Shown: positions 8,961 through 19,700 of the stretch, in pieces | How positions within the stretch are numbered: position 1 is the first letter of the stretch | Layout: each line of letters opens with the position of its first letter | Assembly: GCA_905250885.1 (NCBI GenBank) | Contig: CAJNOQ010001609.1 | Span: 1 to 29,956, forward strand | Reading direction: 5' to 3' | DNA length: 29,956 bases | Source: Didymodactylos carnosus | Lineage: Eukaryota; Rotifera; Eurotatoria; Philodinida; Philodinidae | Position numbers and translations under genes: made by a program | Notes under the pieces: generated by a model | What the model was told of the DNA's origin: nothing | The model's database searches: none | Seen by the model: only the letters and a program-made list of their open reading frames with translations

Positions 8961-9778
8961 TTGGGTTAATACTTTCTGGTTACCGAGATCTGGGTGTTAC
9001 CATGTTTTAGGTCTATAATCGATATTGATGTAAGAGGAAAAGTCGAGATTCGGTAATGTAATACAATGAGATGTTGTCTTACCCATATTCTTGGTGAGCA
9101 ATGAAACCGTACAAACTAGTTCGATAATGGGTAATAGAGCGTAGTTCTTCTAGGAAAAAATGGGTAATTTATAAAAAAAATCGATCATACACATACTGTA
9201 TGTGCACACTAAAATAGCTGTAAAATCCTGTAATGTAATGATATCCAGAACCAAATTGTAATTTTGTCAAAAACTGTATAAGTATGAGCTCTATCTGCCA
9301 CATTTTATGCAGAGGTCTGAAATCCATCTGCGTCTATGGGAAAAAAAATCTTTACTGGAAAAAAGTATACAGGAATAGGGTATATCTTGGTCTTAAACTT
9401 GTTTTTTTCTGGTCTAATTTACTTACCAACCAGTTTTAACGCCATATTCGTAATTTTTGAACAAAACGGAGTATCATACATATGGTCGACACACAAAAAA
9501 GGTTTTTGGAGACAAGAAGTCCTGAGGAGGGTCTTGAAGGGGTCTGTCTCTCGAAAAACACATATTTACCGGCCAAGTCACATGTAGTTTTATAGAGTGT
9601 TGAATTCTGAACAAAATGCATCTTTTAGATTCAGCTTATGTTACAAGAGAAACGTATTTATGCTCATTTTATACATAGTATACACGACGGTATTAAACGT
9701 TGAAAGGTCATTGGTGAGAAAAACTTGCCAAAAAGGGATACAAGTTTCCAGCTATACACAATTACATAGCCCGTGAAA

Positions 9779-10023
9779 TTCTCTACAAACTAAGCCAGTT
9801 AGAATACTTTGACTGGTGGAACCAGTCACGAAAGACATGCAAAGAAAGCGTTGGACTACCGAAAACAGTTGCAGAATACTCTTTTAGAAGCCTTTTCTGT
9901 CTTAATGAAAAACTATATATTTTCCAAAAGAATACCATTGGATAGTTCTCTACAAACTGAAGTGGTCAAAATATCTAGACAGGTGGGATCAGTCATTAAA
10001 GATATGCAAAAGAAGCGTTTGGG
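9779..10023 (+). repeat. Direct repeat, two diverged units of about 77 nt
   Basis: TTCTCTACAAACT...GACTGGTGGAACCAGTCA...ATGCAAAGAAAGCGTTGG (9779-9855) is repeated as TTCTCTACAAACT...GACAGGTGGGATCAGTCA...ATGCAAAAGAAGCGTTTGG (9948-10023). They lie between the arms of the larger inverted repeat and do not code. Confidence 0.6.
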
Positions 10024-10197
10024 TGTTATATATGCAGTGCAGTGTTTCATAATCAGAAGAACTTCTTTGTTTTTGATTTTTCAGTAAAAGCTGGAACCAA
10101 TCTAAATACTATTTTGAATAATCTTCATCTTTTCTATTAGATGAGGACTTTTCGAACCATACAGCCTTATAGAGAAAAGAATTCTGAGCAAAATAAG

Positions 10198-10319
10198 ATA
10201 TCTCCCGGCTGTCTATAACGCTGCTTCATCCAACTGTAGTCGATTTACGAATGGCTACTAAGGATGTGAAAATTATCAAAATGTTTCGGTGAAAAGCGTT
10301 ATAGACAGCCGGGAGATAT
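10198..10319. repeat. Perfect 25-nt inverted repeat
   Basis: ATATCTCCCGGCTGTCTATA... at 10198-10222 is matched by its exact reverse complement at 10295-10319, with 72 nt between. This abuts the right arm of the 8.7-10.6 kb inverted repeat. It may be the terminal repeats of a very short separate insertion. Confidence 0.8.
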
Positions 10320-10639
10320 TATTATATTTAGATCCGCCGCGAGAAGTTCTACAAAACCTGATATATAGCTTTCTGGTTCGACATACTTTTGAAATCCGAC
10401 AGGGTCCAGATTGTTTTAAAATTTAAAACTTAAAAAGGTTTAAATTTAATTGTTTGCCAAATCTTTCCATTAACTCTGAAAAACAGGCTACGTTACCCCC
10501 GCAGTCTGCCATTGTGCACAATTTTTGTAGCAAGACTTTTACTCCAGCATGCTTTGTTATTGCAGGATCTTTGGCAAGAGTTTTACACTGCATTAAATGG
10601 GTGGTTCCTCACACTTTATCAAACCATGTCACAGAGGAC

Positions 10640-10912
10640 GATTGTGGTTGAATCTGACGAATTGTAACATGGTGACTAGATAGCCCAAAGTTCTCTACAA
10701 TTCTGCACAAGAGCTACCTTTCTATCTATTGTGCTTCTCGAATGGCAGGCATTTTATCTGACCAAATGGTAACGAATTTCGGATGACTCAGAAAAATGTC
10801 TGCCATTCGAGAACCACAATAGATAGAGTGGTCGGCTTTACGCATAATTGTAGAGAACACTTTGGGCTATCCAGTCACTATGTTGAAATTAAAAATTCAC
10901 CACAAATTCAGA
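10640..10912. mobile_element. Foldback (MITE-like) element, arms of about 115 nt
   Basis: The arm 10640-10755 (AACATGGTGACTAGATAGCC...CTCGAATGGCAGGCATTTT) is repeated in inverse at 10793-10912 at roughly 80% identity, with a loop of 37 nt. The inner 90 nt are best preserved and the outer part is more diverged. No protein is encoded. Its structure predicts a long hairpin if transcribed. Confidence 0.75.
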
Positions 10913-12122
10913 ATCTGGCAACCTCATCGGTTTTCATCAGTCACATGCACCGCCTAAAAAACCATGATTTTCAGCACCAAATAGATGTGAAGATAGAGTA
11001 ATGCCTTCTCGGCAAAATGCTGAAAATCCCAACTTTCTATCTCTTTTCGTTCTCGAACTACTCAAAAAATGACCGCTCAAATCCATGGCCGCTTTGTTGA
11101 GAAATCCATGGTAGAAACCTCATTTGCCTAAAACCGAGTTCAGATCACTGCTTAGGTAATATTTTTGAAACGACAAATGCAAGGTTTTGTAGCGCTTGGA
11201 AATTTCTGTCGGATGGCATATTACGTTACCGTTTCCAATCAATCGTTAGTTCGCAAATAAAAGTGCTATTAGCATGATTAATTACAAATTATAGTCTTAA
11301 GAAATTTTTTTTTAAAAATTTTTCATCAGACCATAACAGCAGATCATTGGCTATCCAACCATGCAAGAACGACATTTCTACAATTATTTTTAACCGAGCT
11401 ACAAGCTTTTCAAAATGCGGACTAGCTACCTAAAATCTAATGAAAATTTAAACTTAATTAATTAATAACTCTGGAAATACTTACCAGTTCATCGAAAGAA
11501 CTTAAGGATATATGTAGTCAGGTGTCCTCGTTAAACTGGCATAGTTCGAGAACACACATATGGGGAGGGAACCCCCCTTAAGATCAGAATTCTATGCTCT
11601 TTCCAAATATGGGCTCAGAAACTTGAAAAGAACATGAAACTCAGAAAATATTATAATTATAAATGTACTCTCTTCTCATGGTTGTTCTCTTTGCCATGTT
11701 GTGGCACTGTAATGATGATGTCCCTGTATTTTATATAAATACAAAAATTTGAATAAGCTATTGAACGGTAACTTATTCAAAGTAAGCAATTAAACAAAAA
11801 GTTAAACGATACAATTAATGTGTGTAGAATTTTGAGCTCAAGTTGTGATCGAGTCTAAAATGAGTTGCATCGTCTTCCCGAAGAAAAAACCGCATAAGCT
11901 GTCTTAGACAACGGCATTTAGAGTGAACTTATAGTAAGATCTGATTACATCATGCTCTCGAAGAAAAGTCCCAATAAAACATGATGTAATCATTCGTGAA
12001 AAAGGGATTTAAAATCATTGCAAAAAGGGGGAGAGGGGAATTTACGGATAGCTTTCCTTTAGCTCGCGCTTGAATTCTTTAAGATGACCGCATTTTTTTT
12101 CCTTCTAATTAGTTATCCTATA
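10913..12122. other. Unassigned AT-rich stretch with one small dyad
   Basis: No gene is seen. A 13-nt dyad TGATTACATCATG / CATGATGTAATCA lies at 11942-11954 and 11980-11992, a possible relic of a short palindromic insertion. The rest carries no recognisable feature. Confidence 0.4.
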
Positions 12123-12130
12123 AAGAAAGC

Positions 12131-12783
12131 CAGAGCTGGGCAAGTACGGGATTTCTTAAGTACGAGTCGAGTACGAGTACCGGGCCTTCGAGTATGAGAC
12201 GAGTACAAGTATAAGCACCAATTTTTTAAATACAGATACCATTGAACCAGGTATGACTATGAATGTCTAAAATCATTTGTGGGAAAAAAAGTCCTATAGC
12301 TCTTTAGTTATTCTCTTAATTAGTCTCTTATTTATTTGATATATAGGTCAGAACAAACTATTGACAAAGCGAAATGTTAAAACATTTTTTTAATTTATTG
12401 TATTATCAACCTTCAAGTAAATGGAATCAAAGTAAAACTTTGTTACATTTTAGAAAAGTTAGTAGACACACATTCTTCGCCGTTAATGATGCTCGATGTG
12501 GTCTCATCAGAAAACCACTTTGCGAGAAAACGCGTTCGATAGAAGCCGATGCCGCAGGCACCGTTAGATATTTTAGAGGAAGTTGATATAATCCTGGATA
12601 GATATGCTTTTTAGAAAAAAAGTAAATCTTCTTCACGACTTTCTTCGCATAAATAACACACACTTCATCTGGAATTTCAAACATTAGATTATTGAGTACT
12701 GACCACCTCGAGTATAAGTACGTGTATGAGTATCAGTCCCTCGAGTACGAGTACGAGTACTTCGAGTATTTTGCCTAGCTCCG
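12131..12783. mobile_element. Internally deleted hAT transposon with TIRs and 8-bp TSD
   Basis: The ends read CAGAGCTGGGCAA (12131-12143) and, in inverse, CGGAGCTAGGCAA (12783-12771), 11 of 13 matching. They are flanked by AAGAAAGC (12123-12130) and AAGAAAAC (12784-12791), an 8-bp target duplication with one mismatch. Eight-bp duplications and CAGxGxTGGGCAA-type ends are hallmarks of the hAT superfamily. Both subterminal regions carry runs of GAGTACGAGTAC-like repeats, typical transposase-binding sites. The 653-bp body retains only the tail of the transposase on the minus strand, so the copy is non-autonomous. Confidence 0.9.
12427..12684 (-). pseudogene. hAT transposase C-terminal dimerisation domain, remnant
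   Basis: The minus-strand frame of 85 codons contains YLTVPAASASIERVFSQSGF followed by LMRPHRASL and LTFLKCN. This is the signature of the hAT family C-terminal dimerisation region (Dimer_Tnp_hAT). The N-terminal BED zinc finger and the catalytic RNase-H-like core are absent, consistent with the internal deletion of the 653-bp element that contains it. The frame itself has no stop in this part, suggesting a fairly recent insertion. It cannot encode an active transposase alone. Confidence 0.85.
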
Positions 12784-13500
12784 AAGAAAACCGGCTAATA
12801 AATCATTATCTTTCATGCTTGCCGCCGTTTCTATACTTCGCACGCACGTATTTTTCATTCGAGTTTAGATTTATTTTCTGTGCGAACATAAGGTGAAAGT
12901 GGCGCTTAAAAGCACTAATAAAAAAAAAAAATTTTCTGAATTTTCCTATTCCACATTATATGGTAGATTCAAGTAGAATTAATTCTAAGATTTTTGATAT
13001 CTACATATGAGCATATATCTCTGAGCCTGACAAGAGTTCGCACTTTTCATATGGACGCAATGATATGCGAAGCAATCGAAATTTGAAAGTTCAAAATCAC
13101 ACTTGTCTCCGTTTAGTTCTTGAATTGCAAAATAAAATAAAGAAATTATCGTAAGAAGAGCTACAAATATGGCTGAACAAACAAATATAATCAAACAATT
13201 TACAAAAAACTATTAAATAAACTAAATCAAATTAGTGTTGATTTTTATGATTATTGCCATGGACAGTATCATTAAGACACAATGTTTGTCCTGACACATG
13301 TTATTGTTTGTTTGTGGCATAAGTTCCATTCAAATAAAGATTGTTATCTATACTTATTAAATAATTCCTGATAATAAAAAGCATATTTAATAATTACACC
13401 GCTAACATTGAGTGCATTAATCAGAGTTCTGTAATTACATAGAAATAAAAAAAGCAAATAAAATTAACGGACTACTATAACAACATAAGATATGAATTTA
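12784..13500. other. Region downstream of the HECT gene stop codon
   Basis: This holds the 3' flank of the HECT gene. The HECT stop codon overlaps an AATAAA on the minus strand (13502-13497), which is very close for a polyadenylation signal. A minus-strand open stretch at 13209-12985 begins after a stop, has no ATG until late, and reads as a hydrophobic segment (VCSAIFVALLTIISLFYFAI) followed by a cysteine-rich tail with six Cys. It could be a spliced exon of a small secreted protein, because TTTGTTTGTTCAG| makes a fair acceptor at about 13173. I do not call it a gene. Confidence 0.35.
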
Positions 13501-13757
13501 TTAGCTTACTACTTCCGCTTCAGTCAAAGTTGAAGAAGATGCACTTGTATTTGTTGATGATTGTGTTTGTTGATTTAGAAGTGCTGCATCTTCTTCTTCT
13601 GGGTCTTGTAGTATTGTTGACGTATTCTGAGCTTCATTCAGTTCAACATCGGCATCAATACTTGAACAATTAGTAATAGCGTAATTCAATCGTTCGTACA
13701 TTATTTCAACAGTTGAATAGGTAGGTAAATCAAGAATAAAATAACAAGTATGAGCTC
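13501..13757 (-). CDS. Terminal exon of the HECT gene, carries the catalytic cysteine
   Basis: The acceptor TTTTGTATTATTGTAG ends at 13758, and the exon begins GA GCT CAT ACT TGT. With the last A of the upstream exon this gives Arg-Ala-His-Thr-Cys, completing LP|RAHTCYFILDLPTYS, the canonical end of a HECT C-lobe. The thioester Cys codon is 13746-13744. It continues VEIMYERLNYAITNCSSID, close to the ending of HERC1-type HECT domains, then about 48 acidic and S/T-rich residues to a TAA at 13503-13501. Exon lengths of 10,504 (counted from the ATG) and 257 nt sum to a multiple of three, supporting the junction. Read alone the exon looks like a 99-codon ORF of unknown function, so it is easily missed. 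Confidence 0.9.
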
Positions 13758-16700
13758 CTACAATAATACAAAAGGACATGCTTGAAGTCTCTCCTGCCAA
13801 TAGCCTAAATTTTGTGCCGACAAAAGTGGTTTTTCGCTTAGTTGAAGCTTCTACTTTTTTTTCTAACGTAATTACGTATGTCTGTGTTTCTATATGCTAA
13901 AAGATGTGTCGTACATGTTTGAAAAACATATTCATCAGATCCAGCATAACTGGTAGATTATGGAAAAGTGTCAATACTTTGTTTAAGGCTCAGTTGTTTT
14001 CGAGTCAACTGAACCATAAGAATAAAACTTCTTTTCCATTTTCCTCGAAAGTAAATTCAGAGTTGTCACCAGGCCGGTCCGTTCTACTAAAAAAGTTTAG
14101 ACCCGCCGGTCTCCACTGGTCAAGAAAGATTTGCAGAAGACCGCTGATTGACCGGCTTTTTGCTGGTTTTGAAATTCTTAGAATTTTTCTCTTCGTCACT
14201 AAAAAAACATGAGTTTTTCTATCCTCTCGTCCTTCCAGAAAATCTTTGAAAACCAACCGGTTTTCTGCCGCTTTTTCACCAGTCTAAAAATTTTTTCCAA
14301 ACCTACCGTTCTTTTGCGTTTTTAACCAGTCTAGATAATTTTTCGAAACCGGCAGGTCTTTTGCCAGTTTTTCGCCAGTCTAATCTCTTATTTTTGGACC
14401 GGCCGGTCCGATCCGGTCTCTTATTTTTAAACCGGTTACAACTCTGGGCAAAGGTGAAGTGTTTTCCCGTTAGGTTTGCTGGTATGAGACGGTCCGTGAT
14501 TTTGGTTTTCCAGAGACCTGGTTTAAAGAGCTGGAAAACAAGCGTGGGGCCTTCCGTACATTGAATGCTGATTCACTAAAAGTATCGTAAAGAGCTCGGA
14601 GACGTCTCATTTTCATCAGAAATGTTTGGTCTACAGAATGGAGTTTTTGCAACGAGTTTTTAGACTGAACTCTGGGAGTTGGTTTTCTGAGATTTTGGTT
14701 TTTCCAGAGACCCTGGTTTAAAGAGCTACGACAGAACCCTTTTAAACAGCACCGTAGAGCTTTCCAAGACCCATCGAATAATGTATGTGTGTTTAGAGAT
14801 CCTCTTTAGTTTCAAAGAAAAAGTGAACAATAGTTCCCTTGGCATAGTCTTGACCTATGGAAAAGTCTAGTATTAAATTCATACAACCTGCTGGTATGCA
14901 TCATTAAGTTTCTTATTAACACATGTTGTAGAGCTTTTCATGGCGCATCGAATGATGTATTACGCTAGGCTTAATATAGTACGGTTACTGAGAAATCTTG
15001 ATTTTACAGTCATACTGTTGGTGCTAAACTGTTGCTTGGTTTCAAGTAGATTCTATTGGGTATATTCAACTGAAAGCGTTCGGAGGGGTTGAAATCATCG
15101 AATATGATAATCGGATGTGTTTCTGATGAGGTTGGGACCGATTACCGTTCTTATGCGGACTTCACCTTTGGCTTGAGAAGTTCCAGTTTTGATATGTTTG
15201 TAGAATGAGTCATGAACGATTACATATAAATGTATTGTTTGTCTGAAAATAGCGTTTCAAGTTTGAGGCTAACTATCCACCAAACATCGAACTGGGTTTA
15301 GAAGCTTTCAGACGTATCTGTTTACTACAATAATATCGTAATACGAAACAGCACAAGTTGAAAGTAGATAGATCCGTCACTCAAAGTCAGAATTCAACTC
15401 GATCTATAGGAGGGAGTACCTTTAATGGATCCTTTATTGGCGTCAATCGTCAGATTACAAGCATGAAAGTAAAATGTCATCACAAGTCGTTATCAGCTGT
15501 AATTACTTGCAAAGTATGTCCTCACACTCGTTTCAATGCCTCCGACAACATTATTCCTATTGTACTTATGACTATAACGTTATCTGTTTTGTTCTTAGAT
15601 GTATATATAATATTATTACTTTATCATAAAAAGCCCTTATTCTGACTTGACCTCATTGTATTTAAGGCCTCGACACTTGTTCTAATGCTGTTTGGAGAAC
15701 AGAGTGGTGAGTGTTAAATTTTCACGGGAAAAATCTAAACACAATCTAGTAATGGGTTTCAACCGTGGGAGTTAGCTGTAGTGTACTACTGTCGTTTTTG
15801 AATAACTCGAAAACGGAAAGAGCTATCGAGGTGCGGTTTTCGTCGTTTAAAAGAGGAAACATGGAGGCATCCTTACATAACCAGAAACTTTCGGGATGGT
15901 CTTGTAAAACAGCTTTTCTAGGGAATCTTTAAAAACCCTGCGGTATCTCAAAAACTTTCAGTAGAATTATGTTGATCACCCCTCATTGCTTGACAGTTAA
16001 GGATGTCCTCTTCAAAATCGGAGTCAAGCGAGACCTTGATTTTTAGTGGTTTGAGTATGGTATCTGATTTCCCTGAAGTCCCAAGACTGATACTCAATGC
16101 CTATTGGCAACTTCCGAAATGAGTGAGTTATAGCTAATCAGCCATGCTGAGCCCCGTGCCAACACTTATTCTTAGAAAATGGGTTTAAAACCTAGCGAAA
16201 ATCAAGATTTACAAAAATTAGAGTGTTCATGCAGTTCTTATCTAATATTAAAAGATTCCCCATTCACTTAAAAACATCAGATCTAGTTGAAAACTTCAGG
16301 ATGTTTACTGTGTACACCATTCTGTATCCTATTCATAAGAAATCTACTCAGATGACTTAGAAAACCTATAGTATTTGAAAAGAATAGGAAATCTCTGCAC
16401 AAAGACATTGGTGTTCAATTTTTACGCTCATACAATCACGTACAAGACAAAGTTAACCACATTTTGAACCTTTCAACTCGTTCTGATGTTTTTGAGTGAA
16501 TGGGGAATTTTTTAATATTAGGTGAGAACTGTAAGAAAACTCTAATTTTCGTAAATCTTGGTTCTCTCTAGATTTTAAAAGCATTTTCCAAAATGGCACG
16601 ACGCTCAGCACCGCTGATTAGTTATAATTCACTCGTTTCGGAAGTTATCAATAGGCATCGAGTACCAGTCTTGAGACTGATATCGTACCCAAACCATTCA

Positions 16701-19700
16701 TCTGGTTACGGGAACATGCCTTCAAGTCTCCTCTTTCAAATGGCGAAAACTGCACTACGATAGCGCTTTCCGTTCTCGAGATATTCAGAAAATGGACATG
16801 TACATTCTACTTTCTTTTACAGACAGTACTTGGTAAATCTCTCCAAACTGTCTGGAAATACAACTGCAGTCATAGTTTCTTTGCTCCACACAGTGATCTT
16901 AAGTAATTTGTTTTGAACATGCAATCAGCCATTACTTCGCACTTATCAACCTTGTTCATGATTTCTCACATCTTGCCCTATCAAGAAACGTAATTCTGAA
17001 TCCAACAATCGATTTTTCGATAACAACACGGTTGGGTAGCCGTTAATGTCTACTTTGAGAATATATGCGATTTGAGAATCTGTTTTACAAAACCCTCCTG
17101 GAAAAGTTTCTGGTTATGGAAACATGTCCCCAAGCGTCCTCTTTCAAATACCGAAAATCACACCTCCATAGCTTTTTCCATTCTCGGAATACTCAAAAAA
17201 TGGTAATGCACATTTTTTTTCTTCAGATAGTACTCCTTAATGTATGTAACTGGCTAGATATGCAGTTGCAGTTATTGTTTCTTTGCCCCACAAAGATGTT
17301 TATTTTTCATAAAAAGTTTGAGTTTTTAATTTCAAAAAGTTCAGCTAGCTCAATAGCTCAAAATGGAGAATCGAACTGGTATAGTTAAACTGAAAAAACA
17401 ATTTTTGATCAAGCAATTGTTTGCTCTACAAAAAGGCTATGCATTTCTTTTTTAAGGGAAGCTTAATCAGTCTTTGCTTTTAATAAAAACTTTGATTTTT
17501 CGAATTTCGCAAAGGACGCGGGTCGCTAACAGACAAATTCGGCCCCCTCTTCGATCAAGCTCACATTCACAGGTCTGATGTAGTTTTTCTCTGTGCTTAA
17601 AACTAGCGCCTCAAAGGAACTATTTTCAGCCGCCGGGGAAAACGGCGGCTAACGATAAATTGGCTGGACGTCATAAGCGATGAATGCTGTTTATCCATAT
17701 CATTAGATAGCCCCTTCAGTTCTCTATAAAATGAGATGCTGGGGAAGTTTCTGCCATGTTGTCTCAAAAAGTCGCATAGAAAATACAATACAGATCTAAA
17801 ACGGCATTAATCCGACTGAATTTATATTCATAATGTTAAAAAGCTTGTAACTCGGTGGTCCACGGTTGTGGTAACTTCCCCAGCATCTCATTATATGAAG
17901 AATTGAAGGGACTATCTAATGATATGGATAAAAAGCTTTCGATAAACTTTAAGATCCATAGGTTTTCTAGAAAACCGGGTTTTTCAGAGATCTCAAGACT
18001 CCCAGGTATATCATTTTGTAGCCGGTGAAATTCTCTATTGAGTGGTATATAAAGTGGAGTGGTTAACGATAAATTGGCTGGATGTCATAAGCGATGAATG
18101 CTGTTGATCTATGGATTTGCGGAGGTCGGGGCTAGTCTTTCTACTGTTAGGACATCCAGATATAATTTGATCTCAACCTTATATATATCATTTTGTAGCC
18201 AGTGACATTCTCTATCGAGTGGTATATAGTGGTTGTGGTTTGCTTTGAACGAAGAGAAGAAATGAGGAAAATATTGTAAAGAAAGTTTATCTAAGAGGAG
18301 AAAAGGTTGGATGCAAAATTTTTTCCATGGCGGCTGAAAGTGGTTCCTTTGAGGTGCTAGTTTTAAGCACGGAGAAAAACTACATCAGACCTGTGAATAT
18401 GAGCTTGATCGGAGAGGGGGCCGATTTTGCCTATTATCGATCCCCTTTCGTTTGTTTGTTTTTACACTTTAGTTTTCGAGCGTGAAGAGGGGAAACATAG
18501 TACATCTTGTTCGGGTTCTTCTGCTCGTTCAACTGATATATAATTCTATTGGGATAAAAAATATAGAGAAGCAGAAAACTTAAAATATTTTAACGTAGGA
18601 TCCAGGAAAATTTCGACATCGTTCTTTTAAAAACGTTGTAACTCGTCAGCCAAACCTAACTTTTGGAAATAATCAGAGATTAATGCAAACCAATTTAAAA
18701 AAGTCTCATATTAAATTAGTGCGCATTAATCTTTTTCTGATTAAAAATTAGTCCAGATTAATTTAACTTGATAAATTAATCCAAATCAATCGAATTTTAA
18801 CCAGTCCGCATTACTGTGTCAGGTAAAATTAATTCAAACTGGTTAAAATTCGATTGATTTGGATTAATTTATCAAGTTAAATTAATCTGGACTAATTTTT
18901 AATCAGAAAAAGATTAATGCGCACTAATTTAATATGAGACTTTTTTAAATTGGTTTTCATTAATTTCTAATTATTTCCAAAAGTTCCAATGGGAACGTTA
19001 CCAAGGTCGAAAAACTTCAGTTTATAGATAAGTTTAGATGGAGAATAGAACAGACATAGTTAAATTAAAAAAAAGCTTCCGAACATATTATGTATTTTCT
19101 TAGTGTTCTTACCGAACTTCTCTTAAGAAACTTTGGAAAAGTTCTATCTGTTCATGCAGTTATTTTTGTTTGTCTCGTCTAAAGAAAATCACGTCAACAT
19201 CTGTAGGTTCAAGTGTATTCCACAATGGAAGACGTTTCTTGACCTTGGACTGGAAAACTCCTAAACCGGAAGAGATTTCTTCCTCATAATTTTATGTGAT
19301 CAACATTTGTTGAAACTTCCATCAGAATCTGATCTAAGACCAAATAGATTTTTACTGAGTTTTTTTGTTAACATAATTTACTGAAAAGGAAAAGAAATCG
19401 TTATACCCTGTAATACTTACTCGGTAGTGCTTTGTCTACATCACCATCTGGATTGAGTCTTTGAATTACAAATTTATGTGTAAAATCTTCTTCTCGATTA
19501 GGTAACGTACTTCTTCCCCAAACAAAAATCAAAAATAACTTCTTTTGTTCTTCATCAAATTTCTCTTTTAAAACCGACCAAAATCGTTGTATATATGGTG
19601 TATTATGATTATCATCTGGATGTACATATTCAGTTTGTCTTTTTAATAAATCAACATCAATTATACCTTTACCACAAACAGCTTCTTCAAGTTCACTTGC

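Larger units (their letters stand above)
8690..10630. mobile_element. Large imperfect inverted repeat, arms of about 250-300 nt
   Basis: Segment 8690-8955 is repeated in inverse at about 10323-10625. The best-matching part, GGACCCTGTCG...GATCTAAAT at 8867-8951, returns as ATTTAGATC...GACAGGGTCC at 10326-10412 at roughly 90% identity by eye. Further out, GGGGGTAACGT and CAACAAAA...GCGCAATGG blocks correspond with more divergence. Both arms translate to related peptides with the pattern K-x-L-x-x-x-C-x-x-W/M-x-x-A-G-G-N-V and a following Y-V-x-P-E-S-Y-I-S-G-F-V-E-L-L. They are therefore two decayed copies of the same coding element in opposite orientation. The family was not recognised. Confidence 0.65.
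13758..19420 (-). other. 5,663-nt intron of the HECT gene, packed with foldback elements
   Basis: The donor is CCGA|GTAAGTATT at 19420 and the acceptor TTGTAG| ends at 13758; the intron is phase 1. Contents from acceptor to donor side are: a MITE-like element 14058-14446; direct repeats 14497-14787 and onward; a composite foldback 15786-16800 with an extra copy at 17100-17305; a second composite foldback 17536-18427; and a hairpin 18658-18985. Stretches 14790-15785 and 18986-19380 hold nothing I can assign. A plus-strand frame at 15463-15645 with a C-terminal hydrophobic segment is probably chance. Growth from a small intron by serial element insertion is the simplest reading, since the other intron in this window is 62 nt. 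Confidence 0.85.

Noticed and set aside
12985-13209. Small cysteine-rich secreted protein gene
   Set aside because: No ATG precedes the hydrophobic segment, and a supporting upstream exon was not found. It was kept only as a remark.
15358-15645. 95-codon plus-strand ORF in the HECT intron, hydrophobic C-terminus
   Set aside because: It starts with TTG. From the internal ATG (15463) only 60 residues remain, there is no family, and hydrophobic segments are common in AT-rich translations.
19381-19420. The 40-nt GT-AG segment as the true last intron
   Set aside because: Splicing it gives a stop after nine residues and no HECT cysteine, while the acceptor at 13758 restores a complete C-lobe in frame.
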